Of a DNA stretch of 64,000 nt, positions 1 to 8,663 are shown piece by piece. The first letter of the stretch is position 1. Every line of letters begins with the position of its first letter. The notes beneath the pieces are model-generated. The model worked only from the letters and a program-made list of their open reading frames with translations, did no database searches and was not told where the DNA came from. The stretch spans positions 186,001-250,000 of the forward strand of contig NZ_FOCN01000001.1 in the NCBI RefSeq assembly GCF_900110125.1, read 5' to 3'. The position numbers and the translations under genes are program-made. This DNA comes from Cryobacterium luteum. Its GTDB lineage: Bacteria > Actinomycetota > Actinomycetes > Actinomycetales > Microbacteriaceae.

Positions 1-261
1 GCTGACCTGCACGTCGCCGACCCTGAGGCTGGTGGCCAGACGGTCACGCGGCGCGGCCGCCACTGGCCTGGGCGACACCGAGTTCGCCGATGCCGGCCCG
101 GGCGCCCCGGCCAACAACGCGAGGAATACCAGCAACAGCACCGAGGTCGCGGCGCCCAGCAGGCGAACGAAGCGGAGGCCACGCACACGGAAACCGCCGA
201 CAAAAGGCTGGGCATAACGTGGCTGCATGGTCGAGGAGCACCGACTTTCGGGGGTAGACAT
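1..261 (-). CDS. Secreted protein, N-terminal part only (runs off left edge)
   Basis: Open frame on the minus strand that starts three bases after the signal-peptidase stop (TGA TCG ATG) and continues through the window edge, giving 87 visible residues. A second in-frame ATG at 228 is possible. Residues from about 30 to 60 form a clear Sec-type signal: arginines, then a long hydrophobic run (SVLLLVFLALLAG) and an Ala-X-Ala-like site (PASANS). What follows (RLATSLRVGDVQVS) is too short to identify. The position directly behind a SipW-like peptidase and two TasA-like proteins suggests another exported component of that locus. The signal peptide is seen directly; the role is inference. Confidence 0.7.
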   Translation of the reverse strand, partial: MSTPESRCSSTMQPRYAQPFVGGFRVRGLRFVRLLGAATSVLLLVFLALLAGAPGPASANSVSPRPVAAAPRDRLATSLRVGDVQVS

Positions 262-264
262 CGA

Positions 265-849
265 TCAGACCGCCACGCGGCGATGGGCACCGCGAGGGCG
301 AGGACGGGCGGCGCGGAGCCCAGCGACGAGCCTCACGGTCGAGTAACCGAGCAGCGCCACGGCCACTGCCGGAATGATCACCGCGCGGCTCGCCCCGTTG
401 ACGAAGTTGTTGGCATAGCCGATCAGCGGAACGGAATACCAGAGTCGCCCCTGAATCTGGGCTGCGAGCACGAGGTCGGGATCGGGAAGACTGTTGTTGT
501 CTCCCTGAAACTGAAAACTCCGGGTACCGTCCGTGGAGGAACTGATCGCGATGATGCGGTGGGTGATCACCGCCGGCTCGCCCGAGTGCATTTGATAGGT
601 CGCGACATCCCCGATCACGAGGTCGTCGGTGTTGACCGGGTCGACCACGATCAGGGTGCCGGGCGGCAGGTGTGGCTCCATTGAGCTCGTCAGCACCGTC
701 AACGGCGTTGCGCCCGTGAGCTTGGGCACGACAACCAGCACGGCGAACAGCATGACCACGAGCAGCAGAAGCGCCCCGCTGATAGCAACGCTGAGCGCGT
801 GAACGATGCCCTTCGGAGCGTTGGTCAGGGGTATCGATGCGGGGATCAT
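265..849 (-). CDS. Signal peptidase I, S26B (SipW/archaeal type), locus A
   Basis: 194-residue membrane protease. TM segment around residues 17-41, then the S26B catalytic motifs: TSSMEP (Ser56 nucleophile), ITHRI (His97 in place of the Lys used by the E. coli type) and QGDNN..PDPD (Asp117/Asp123). A second TM segment lies near residue 155-180, with a basic tail. The start is the ATG at 849 because it overlaps the stop of the upstream gene (ATGA); the frame is open further upstream but would run inside that gene. It probably cleaves the SipW-type signals of the proteins encoded just upstream. Family is clear from the motifs; substrate pairing follows from context. Confidence 0.9.
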   Translation of the reverse strand: MIPASIPLTNAPKGIVHALSVAISGALLLLVVMLFAVLVVVPKLTGATPLTVLTSSMEPHLPPGTLIVVDPVNTDDLVIGDVATYQMHSGEPAVITHRIIAISSSTDGTRSFQFQGDNNSLPDPDLVLAAQIQGRLWYSVPLIGYANNFVNGASRAVIIPAVAVALLGYSTVRLVAGLRAARPRPRGAHRRVAV

Positions 850-2150
850 CCGTTCGCCGCCGTCAGGGTGAATTGCTGGGAGGCCGCCGCAGCGCACGGC
901 TGCACCTTGAGCGCCGTTCCTGCTGTGTTGGCCGGCACGTACGCGCAGTCCGGTTTGTTTTTGTTGGGCCCGATGGTGAACCGATAGACACCATTGCCCA
1001 CCAGGTCGCCGCTCCACTGTTGGCCAGGTTCCGTCGCGTCGCCTACTGCCACCACGATCGTCTTGAACCCCGGGGTCGGGCGCTGCCAGACCAGTCCGGG
1101 TGCGTCTTTCGAGCTAATGAAGGCGCTGTTCGTGCCCTCGTACTTCCAGAGCTGGGTCGCTTTGGTCTCGTCGCAGGCCTCCACCGTGACTGCCCCGTTT
1201 GTTCGTGTCGATCCGGTGACGCACAGCGTTCCGCTCTTCACGCGGTACCAGGTAGTTGCGGACGGTGTCGGGCTCGTCGTGACGGACGCCGGCGTCGACT
1301 GGTCTGAGAAGTTGCCGGCCGCGTCGACAGCGTCGACGGTGTAAACGTAGGTCGTGCCGACATTGAGTCCGGTATCGGTATAGGTTCTGCCGGCGAGGTC
1401 CCCACCGACCCGCTCCCCGTCGCGATAGAGGCGGTAGATGGCGACACCGACGTTGTCGCTGGCGGCCGTCCAGGTGAGTGTGGCGGCGGCATCCGTTGTC
1501 GATGTGGCGGTCAGATTGGTCGGCGAAGTCGGCCGGGAGACATCAGGCACAGTCTGTGTCACAGTGACCGACTCTGCCTGGGCCTTCCAATTGGTACCGA
1601 CGGCCGCGCTCAGATCCAATCGAACCGCGACCTGGCCTCCGGCGTAGGTCGACATCGTCGTGGACGACATCGCGGTGCGCACGCAGAGCACGACGAACCC
1701 ATTCGCGGCGAGTGACCCGGTCAGCGGCGTTGCGCTCGCCCAGGTAACGACGGTCTGGTTTCCGGGAAGCGTCGTGCTCGCGGTGCAATTGGCCGCGGCG
1801 GTGACCGGCCAGGTCGTGACGGTGACAGCTCCGGCGAGCGCCGCGGGCGACGCCACGGCGCTGAACGTCAGCGCATACGCTGCCGGCACGGAGCCGTTCG
1901 TGATCGTGATGGGCTTGGTTGTGGTGGAGCTGCCCGTCGTGTAGTCGAATTTCAGCTGGTCGTAATCGGATTGCGCGATGCTGACCTTGCCCGAGGTCAC
2001 GGATCCCGTGGCGGTCGATGCCGCAGTGGTCCAGGCGGCGTGGGCGGCACCGGAGGCCGCGAGCACGAGAAAGAGTACTGTGCCGAGCAGGGCGGCGGTG
2101 CGGCGCTGCCGGCGAGGGCGAGCGGCAGCCTGGTGGCGTGAACGGGTCAT
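846..2150 (-). CDS. Exported SipW-type protein with fibronectin III and ricin-like beta-trefoil domains
   Basis: 434 residues. Arg-rich N-terminus and hydrophobic core to about residue 36, ending AHAAW; this is followed by a TasA-like beta-rich part (AAST..GSVTSGKVSI, residues 40-205). A fibronectin type III domain follows (about 208-295: SPTNLTATSTT, YRLYRDGERVG, YVYTVDAVDAAGN). The C-terminus (about 300-434) has the repeated QLW, QQW and QQF triads and paired cysteines of a ricin-B/beta-trefoil lectin domain. The layout is that of a surface adhesin binding glycan. The stop overlaps the start of the signal peptidase by 4 bases, and the upstream gene ends 3 bases before its start, so the genes are co-translated. 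Sugar specificity cannot be read from sequence. Confidence 0.85.
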   Translation of the reverse strand: MTRSRHQAAARPRRQRRTAALLGTVLFLVLAASGAAHAAWTTAASTATGSVTSGKVSIAQSDYDQLKFDYTTGSSTTTKPITITNGSVPAAYALTFSAVASPAALAGAVTVTTWPVTAAANCTASTTLPGNQTVVTWASATPLTGSLAANGFVVLCVRTAMSSTTMSTYAGGQVAVRLDLSAAVGTNWKAQAESVTVTQTVPDVSRPTSPTNLTATSTTDAAATLTWTAASDNVGVAIYRLYRDGERVGGDLAGRTYTDTGLNVGTTYVYTVDAVDAAGNFSDQSTPASVTTSPTPSATTWYRVKSGTLCVTGSTRTNGAVTVEACDETKATQLWKYEGTNSAFISSKDAPGLVWQRPTPGFKTIVVAVGDATEPGQQWSGDLVGNGVYRFTIGPNKNKPDCAYVPANTAGTALKVQPCAAAASQQFTLTAANG

Positions 2151-2153
2151 GGT

Positions 2154-2762
2154 TTAGGCCTGCACTCCGGTAAGAACGACGGCAAAGTTGGCCGCTGACG
2201 ACGACTGGCTCAGGCTGGGGGCGTCCACGGGCAGCGCGACCAGCACGCACACCGTTCCGGACTGCGCTTTGGCGAGGGTCAGGCCCACGGCCGTCGACGG
2301 CGCATTGGCAAATGTTCCCTTCGAGCTGGGGGCAACCGCGCTCGTGCATCCGGCCGTGTTGGCGACGACGGCAAGTCCGATGGTGAGCGAGTTGGAGAGG
2401 GTCGAGGCAGCCGTCGGCGCGATCAGCGACGAGCGGGTCACGGTCAGTGGCACGTCACCGGTGTTCGTGACGGTGACCGCGGCAGCAATCACCAGTCCCG
2501 GGTACAGCGGGGCGGCGGGAAGCGTGAGGGCCGAGACCATCATTGTGGCCGTTCCCGACGATACCGTGGCTGACGGTGTGGCGGCGCTCGAGTTCAGCAG
2601 CGCGTAGGTGCCGCCGGCAGCGGTCGTGGCCAGCACGACTGCCAGAAGAGTGGATGCTGCGGCCAGTACCAGGGCCCGCGCACGTAGCCGCAGGGTCGGC
2701 CCGGCACGGTGGGGGCGACGTTCAGCACGCGAAGCGCTGTGGCGTCCACGGGCTGTCTTCAT
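2154..2762 (-). CDS. Exported protein with SipW-dependent-type signal peptide
   Basis: 202 residues from the ATG at 2762, chosen because a purine-rich GGTGATGAC precedes it; an earlier in-frame ATG at 2828 is less likely. A long basic N-region precedes a hydrophobic segment and the SipW-type cleavage context GGTYALLNSSAA (about residues 48-60). The mature part is small, Ser/Thr/Ala-rich and beta-predicted, with VTVTNTGDVPLTVTRSS resembling the TasA/camelysin fold and two cysteines. Likely a minor subunit of a surface fibre or coat assembled with the neighbouring TasA-like protein. No enzyme motif is present. Confidence 0.8.
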   Translation of the reverse strand: MKTARGRHSASRAERRPHRAGPTLRLRARALVLAAASTLLAVVLATTAAGGTYALLNSSAATPSATVSSGTATMMVSALTLPAAPLYPGLVIAAAVTVTNTGDVPLTVTRSSLIAPTAASTLSNSLTIGLAVVANTAGCTSAVAPSSKGTFANAPSTAVGLTLAKAQSGTVCVLVALPVDAPSLSQSSSAANFAVVLTGVQA

Positions 2763-2875
2763 GTCATCACCGCGCTTTCTGGTTGAACGGAGGAGCTGGA
2801 GGGGCGAGCGCACCGCCCGGGTGCTCATCGTCGGGTGATGGGCACACCAGGGACGGTGCAGGAGGTGGTGAAGAA

Positions 2876-3448
2876 CTAGGTGGTCTGCGTCAGGGTCACG
2901 GCGAGGGCGCCCAGGTTGACCGAGCCGAGCATGGCATCGTTCTCGAACCCTGCGGTGCTGCTCTTGGGGAACGTCAGGGTGACGGTGACCACGGCAGCGC
3001 GCGAGATAACGCCGGTCCCCGTCGGTGTGATCGTGTAGGTCGGGCCGGAACCGGTGATGCCTGCGCCACTGATTGATACCTGGGCGCTCTTCGTGATGTA
3101 GCCTGCGAGCTTCCCGTCGGGTGTGGTGGTTGCGCTCGTGGCGGTGATGCTCGCTGGAGCAACGGCCAGAGTCGCGACCATGTTGTCGCCGGTTGCCGTT
3201 ATATCTACCTTCTTCGTGTAGGTGAGGACGTCACCGGGCACGATCTTGTACGTGCTCAGGACGATTTCGGTGGCACCGCTCTTCCACACACCGGCGGCGG
3301 CGTTGTCGACTACCGTCAGGGCGCCGGCGGTGATGGTTCCGCCGGCAATCGATGTGCTGGAATTCCAGAGCGCGAACGTTCCCGCGCCGCCGAGCAGCAG
3401 GGTCAGTCCGGCGGCACCGGCGATAGCGCTAACGAGAAGCTTGTTCAT
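2876..3448 (-). CDS. TasA-like protein with alternate-type (SipW) signal peptide, locus A
   Basis: 190 residues. MNKLLVSAIAGAAG opens a signal with the core LLLGGAGTFALWNSS that matches the alternate-type signal domain of proteins processed by SipW peptidases. The mature protein (about 160 residues) is beta-rich and Thr-rich, with a conserved-looking segment VPGDVLTYTKKVDITATGDN. Start ATG 3448 follows a GAAAGG ribosome site; an earlier in-frame ATG at 3496 has none. First gene of the minus-strand locus running to position 1, with an inverted repeat and a GC palindrome in its leader. Probably the main fibre-forming subunit, by analogy to TasA of Bacillus; that function is inferred. Confidence 0.85.
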   Translation of the reverse strand: MNKLLVSAIAGAAGLTLLLGGAGTFALWNSSTSIAGGTITAGALTVVDNAAAGVWKSGATEIVLSTYKIVPGDVLTYTKKVDITATGDNMVATLAVAPASITATSATTTPDGKLAGYITKSAQVSISGAGITGSGPTYTITPTGTGVISRAAVVTVTLTFPKSSTAGFENDAMLGSVNLGALAVTLTQTT

Positions 3449-3502
3449 AGTGGAGACCTTTCGGGAGATCGACTCAGGGGCGAGTGGTACACACACTATG
3501 TG

Positions 3503-3524
3503 GGACAGACAGATTTGTCTGTCC
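3503..3524. promoter_or_regulatory. Perfect 9-bp inverted repeat upstream of locus A
   Basis: GGACAGACA, loop GATT, TGTCTGTCC: arms 3503-3511 and 3516-3524. It lies 55 bases before the TasA-like start at 3448, so it could be an operator or a hairpin in the 5' leader. Locus B has an unrelated but similarly placed inverted repeat. Confidence 0.55.
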
Positions 3525-3531
3525 GTCGTTC

Positions 3532-3547
3532 ACCCCCAGAATGGGGT
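3532..3547. promoter_or_regulatory. GC palindrome ACCCCCAGAATGGGGT (candidate operator, locus A)
   Basis: Near-palindromic box 84-99 bases upstream of the locus A start. Similar boxes occur at 6561-6574 and 6582-6597 (locus B), 36908-36924 (small membrane protein) and 59502-59515 (M23 peptidase), all upstream of minus-strand genes for membrane or exported proteins. The binding protein is unknown. Confidence 0.45.
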
Positions 3548-3754
3548 TTAGGGTAAAAGTTCAATTGGTACTGAATTAGTTGAAATCAACAGGCGAGCCA
3601 GAGCATTTCGCGGCTAATTGGTAGGAATGCAACGAAAAAGCGACATGCGGGCGGGGGGACAAGTTCAACGCCGACCGGAAGGGACAGACCGTTCTACCTC
3701 CGAATTGGTCTGGCCCGTGGCATGGTCCAGACTGGAGTTTCACGAGGAGACCAC

Positions 3755-5176
3755 ATGACGTCAGAGCATCGAACCGACCACGCCGGGCCCGTCATCGTCT
3801 GGTTTCGCGACGATCTGCGGGTTGCCGACCATCCAGCTCTGCACGCAGCGATCGAGCTGGGGCAGCCAATCGTGGCCCTCTACCTGCTCGACCAGCAATC
3901 CACGGGAATACGCCCGCTCGGCGGCGCGGCCCGTTGGTGGCTGCACCAGAGCCTGCGATCCCTCGGCGACTCCATCGCTGCCCTCGGTGGTCGGTTGGTT
4001 CTGCGCCGCGGTGCGGCTGGCCCGATCATCGCCCGTCTGGTGCACGAAACGGATGCCTCCGCCGTGTTCTGGAACCGCCGCTACGGCCTGGCCGAACGCA
4101 CGATCGACACCGCGATCAAGAGCGACCTGCGTGAACGCGGAGTCGATGCTCACAGTTTCGCCGGATCACTTCTGTTCGAACCGTGGACGATTCAGACCGG
4201 GCAGGGCGGCTCCTATTCAGTGTTCACACCGTTCTGGCGGGCCTGCACTGCTGGTGCGCCGCCGCGCGCGCCTTACCCGACTCCGGCCGCTATTCCCGGT
4301 TGGGCGGGCGACCCCACCACAGCCGCCCTCGTCTCCGACGACCTCGACGACTGGGGACTCCAACCGTCGAGCCCCGATTGGGCGGGCGGCCTGCGCGCCT
4401 CGTGGACGCCGGGCGAAGCATCCGCTCAAGCCCTGCTCCACATCTTCCTGGCCGAGTCGCTCCCCCGCTACGCCACCGAACGCGACGAACCGGCCCAGAA
4501 CGCGACCTCACGCCTGTCTCCGCATCTGCGATGGGGCGAGATCAGTCCGTACCAGGTGTGGGCGGCCACCCAGACGGCCCAGCGCGGCCTCCGCGGTAGT
4601 GAGTTGGCCAGCGCGACCCGGTTTCTGGCCGAGGTCGGCTGGCGGGAATTCGCGTACCACGTGCTCTTTCACGCCCCGGATCTCGCGACCGAGAACCTGC
4701 GCCCCGCCTTCGACGCTTTCCCCTGGCCGCCGCTCGATCAGGATGCCCTGGCCGCCTGGCAGCAGGGTCGCACCGGCTTCGCCCTCGTCGACGCCGGCAT
4801 GCGCGAACTCTGGCGAACCGGAAGTATGCACAATCGGGTACGCATGGTGACCGCATCATTCCTGATCAAGAATATGTTGGTCGACTGGCGCGAAGGCGAG
4901 CGCTGGTTCTGGGACACCCTGGTCGACGCCGACGCGGCGAGCAACCCGTTCGGCTGGCAGTGGGTGGCCGGTTCCGGAGCGGATGCCGCGCCGTATTTTC
5001 GTATTTTCAATCCCGAGTTGCAGGCGGCCAAGTTCGACCCCCATCAGCAATACATTCGCGAGAACGTGCCCGAATATGGCACGGATGCCTACCCCGCCCC
5101 GCTCGTGGACCTCGGCGAAACGCGTCGCGCTGCCCTCGCGGCCTACGAGCGGGTCAAGGGGCAGTCGGCAAGCTAG
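3755..5176 (+). CDS. phr: Deoxyribodipyrimidine photo-lyase (class I)
   Basis: 473 residues; repairs cyclobutane pyrimidine dimers using blue light. N-terminal alpha/beta antenna domain (VIVWFRDDLRVADHPAL, residues 10-140), C-terminal FAD-binding domain with the family signatures SRLSPHLRWGEISP, the RTGSMHNRVRM segment near residue 360 and NPFGWQWVAGSGADAAPYFRIFNP near 398. Length and motifs are normal. Start ATG 3755 has GAGGAGA four bases upstream; the ATG at 3722 lacks a ribosome site. Its stop overlaps the stop of the convergent signal-peptidase gene (CTAG shared). It stands alone between two surface-protein loci with no visible link to them. Confidence 0.96.
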   Translation: MTSEHRTDHAGPVIVWFRDDLRVADHPALHAAIELGQPIVALYLLDQQSTGIRPLGGAARWWLHQSLRSLGDSIAALGGRLVLRRGAAGPIIARLVHETDASAVFWNRRYGLAERTIDTAIKSDLRERGVDAHSFAGSLLFEPWTIQTGQGGSYSVFTPFWRACTAGAPPRAPYPTPAAIPGWAGDPTTAALVSDDLDDWGLQPSSPDWAGGLRASWTPGEASAQALLHIFLAESLPRYATERDEPAQNATSRLSPHLRWGEISPYQVWAATQTAQRGLRGSELASATRFLAEVGWREFAYHVLFHAPDLATENLRPAFDAFPWPPLDQDALAAWQQGRTGFALVDAGMRELWRTGSMHNRVRMVTASFLIKNMLVDWREGERWFWDTLVDADAASNPFGWQWVAGSGADAAPYFRIFNPELQAAKFDPHQQYIRENVPEYGTDAYPAPLVDLGETRRAALAAYERVKGQSAS

Positions 5177-5670
5177 GCAACCCGAACCGAGACTCTGGGC
5201 TTGCCCGTAGGCCTGGGCTCGGACTTGGTTTCGGACGAACCGATGTACCAGATACTCAGCACGCACATGATGAGGGAGCCGACGGCGAGCGGATTCTGCA
5301 GGTACACCACGAGGTAACCCAGGTTGGGCACGAAGGCGGCCACACCGCCGATGACAGCGGCCGGCGGTACGGTGAACGGATCGACCGTGTCGTTCGCATC
5401 GCCTTTGGTCGTGAGGGTGGCATCGTCGTTGACGGCCATGAGTCGATGGGTGGTGCGATCACCGGCACGCCGAAAGGTGATGACCTGCCCGACCTCGTAG
5501 TGATCTGCCTCAACGATTACGATGCTCGCCGGCGGAATGCTGGGCGACATCGACCCGGTGCGCACGACGTAGGCCCGATAGGGCAGGGCGCCCGTCGCCA
5601 CGAGGGCCACCGGAGTGAGCACGGCTGCCAGCACGAGGAGCAGAACCAGGGTGCCTTTGAGTCTTTTCAC
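5173..5670 (-). CDS. Signal peptidase I, S26B (SipW type), locus B
   Basis: 165 residues from a GTG at 5670, chosen because GGGAGA lies about 6 bases upstream; the frame is open further but overlaps the TasA-like gene. TM segment at residues 7-28, then RTGSMSPSIPP (Ser40), THRLMAV (His75) and TKGDANDTVDP (Asp91/Asp97), the S26B set. A second TM segment near 120-148 and a basic tail end the protein. It is the partner of the TasA-like gene 77 bases upstream. It shares motifs but little else with the locus A peptidase, so the two loci seem to have separate dedicated proteases. Confidence 0.9.
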   Translation of the reverse strand: MKRLKGTLVLLLVLAAVLTPVALVATGALPYRAYVVRTGSMSPSIPPASIVIVEADHYEVGQVITFRRAGDRTTHRLMAVNDDATLTTKGDANDTVDPFTVPPAAVIGGVAAFVPNLGYLVVYLQNPLAVGSLIMCVLSIWYIGSSETKSEPRPTGKPRVSVRVA

Positions 5671-5747
5671 GGAGATTCTCCCGATCCAGAGGGGATTGGC
5701 CTGGACGTCGCTTCCCTCCAGCGACGCCCAAGCCGATTCATCGGTCC

Positions 5748-6464
5748 CTACAAGCCGGGCTTCTGCCCGACCTGGGTTGCGACGATCTGGTACGGAAGAC
5801 CGTTCATGGTCGGCGCAGCAACCGGGTAGCTGTTCCACGCCCCGCCACCTTTAACATTCGAGGCATTGTCCAGCGACTTACTGACCCCGTTGCGTTCGAA
5901 TTCGGGGTAGGCAAAGCCGAAACTTATGTGGCCATCAGGGCCACTCCAAGTATTTGGTGCCACGTTCGAGGCGACCTGCACCATCTTCGGCAGCGGGTGA
6001 CAAAGGATTCCACCATCGTCGACACCGGGTGCAGCCAAAGTGCCGCATTTGGACAGAGGAGCTTTACCGTCCGCAAGATTAGTCGAATTGAATACCGTCG
6101 TGTCGTTCGCTGTCACGTTGAACGCGCCAAAGTTTCCAAGATCATTCAACGCATGCAGCGCGTCTGCATCATTAAAGACAACCCAGACGTCCTGATTGCT
6201 GCGTCCTGTGTTCTCATAACCCACGGTCTGGGTCTGGAGCGCCTCACCGGGCAACAGGTTCGAGAACTTGAGGTTGAGGCCCTCACTGCCCGATCCTCCT
6301 GAGCCCGAAATCTTGATCGACCCAAGGGATCCCGTAATTTCACCCTGCGCGGTGTCGCTGAAGTACGCACCGGTCGGCCCGAGTGCAGCGAGCGCCATGG
6401 TCAACGCCACGGCCACGCCACCGGCGCCCACGATAGCTTTCTTGCGGTTTAACATAAGTTTCAC
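5748..6464 (-). CDS. TasA/camelysin-family (CalY-like) exported protein, locus B
   Basis: 238 residues. Signal: basic start, hydrophobic core (AVALTMALAALGPTGA) and then YFSDTAQGEITGS, the hallmark (A-Y-F-S-D) of TasA/CalY proteins cleaved by SipW. The mature part has LNLKFSNLLPGEALQTQTVGYENTGRSNQDVWVVFND, typical of the TasA family, and a pair of cysteines (SKCGTLAAP, ILCHPLP). Start GTG 6464 has GAGA five bases upstream; ATG 6455 is the alternative. Followed by its own signal peptidase. Likely a self-assembling fibre or matrix protein; the camelysin-like protease label of the family is not supported by any visible metal motif. Confidence 0.87.
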   Translation of the reverse strand: MKLMLNRKKAIVGAGGVAVALTMALAALGPTGAYFSDTAQGEITGSLGSIKISGSGGSGSEGLNLKFSNLLPGEALQTQTVGYENTGRSNQDVWVVFNDADALHALNDLGNFGAFNVTANDTTVFNSTNLADGKAPLSKCGTLAAPGVDDGGILCHPLPKMVQVASNVAPNTWSGPDGHISFGFAYPEFERNGVSKSLDNASNVKGGGAWNSYPVAAPTMNGLPYQIVATQVGQKPGL

Positions 6465-6499
6465 GTCAGTCTCATCTCAAATTGTCGATTCCGAATTGA

Positions 6500-6522
6500 G
6501 ATAGTGAATTTCATTCACTATC
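6500..6522. promoter_or_regulatory. Perfect 10-bp inverted repeat upstream of locus B
   Basis: GATAGTGAAT, loop TTC, ATTCACTATC: arms 6500-6509 and 6513-6522, 36 bases before the GTG start at 6464. The region is locally AT-rich. Could be an operator or a leader hairpin controlling the TasA-like gene. Confidence 0.55.
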
Positions 6523-6560
6523 TATATTCAAAACCATAGAGATGAAGCAAGCTCATGTAT

Positions 6561-6597
6561 GCCCCCCATTGGGTAGCGACCGCCCCCAATTGGGGGG
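6561..6597. promoter_or_regulatory. Two GC palindromes upstream of locus B
   Basis: GCCCCCCATTGGGT at 6561-6574 and the perfect 14-base palindrome CCCCCAATTGGGGG at 6583-6596. They sit two DNA turns apart (about 21 bases centre to centre), 97-133 bases before the start, as expected for cooperative binding of a dimeric regulator. See the matching box of locus A. Confidence 0.5.
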
Positions 6598-6623
6598 ATG
6601 GAACGAATCGTCGCTTGGGAACG

Positions 6624-6687
6624 AAAAAACGGGCAAACAGCTGTCTGCACCCCTGTGATGATGCCGGGGTGAGACAGCCATTTGCCC
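6624..6687 (-). terminator. Rho-independent terminator of aceB
   Basis: Long imperfect hairpin with arms 6631-6653 and 6666-6687 (GGGCAAA...TTTGCCC ends), followed on the minus strand by six Ts (6629-6624). Placed 37 bases after the aceB stop. Confidence 0.85.
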
Positions 6688-6724
6688 GCTTCGCGAAACC
6701 GCAGTCTTACCTGCGAAGAACTAT

Positions 6725-8398
<1,674 letters not shown>

Positions 8399-8663
8399 GG
8401 TCTGGCTCCTTGCGAAAGTAGGTGATACCGACAGGGGGCGAGCCGCAACTGCGCGGTTCGCCCGATCTCAGGCGGAGGGGGATGTGCTGTTCTGCTTCGG
8501 TCGAATCGACGAACGCGAGGGTAGTGCGGTCGTGATCCAAAAGTCGGTGCTTGCCTGTGCTTCTACTCTGCCCCGTCCGCACCGCACGAAACCACCATTC
8601 GTCAACAGAAGAAATCATGTTCTTCTGATTGTGGAAACTTTTCAATTGTGTGACACTGAGCCT
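8399..8663. promoter_or_regulatory. Divergent control region aceB / ramB-like regulator
   Basis: 265 bases between divergent starts. The AT-rich stretch 8600-8655 holds the short palindrome-like GAAACTTTTC and several ATTGTG/CAATTG words, a plausible place for promoters and an autoregulatory site. No exact match to the Corynebacterium RamB box could be assigned by eye. Confidence 0.45.

Noticed and set aside
3755..5176. Photolyase as part of the surface-protein loci
   Set aside because: Opposite strand, own ribosome site, no shared regulatory box; position between the loci appears incidental.
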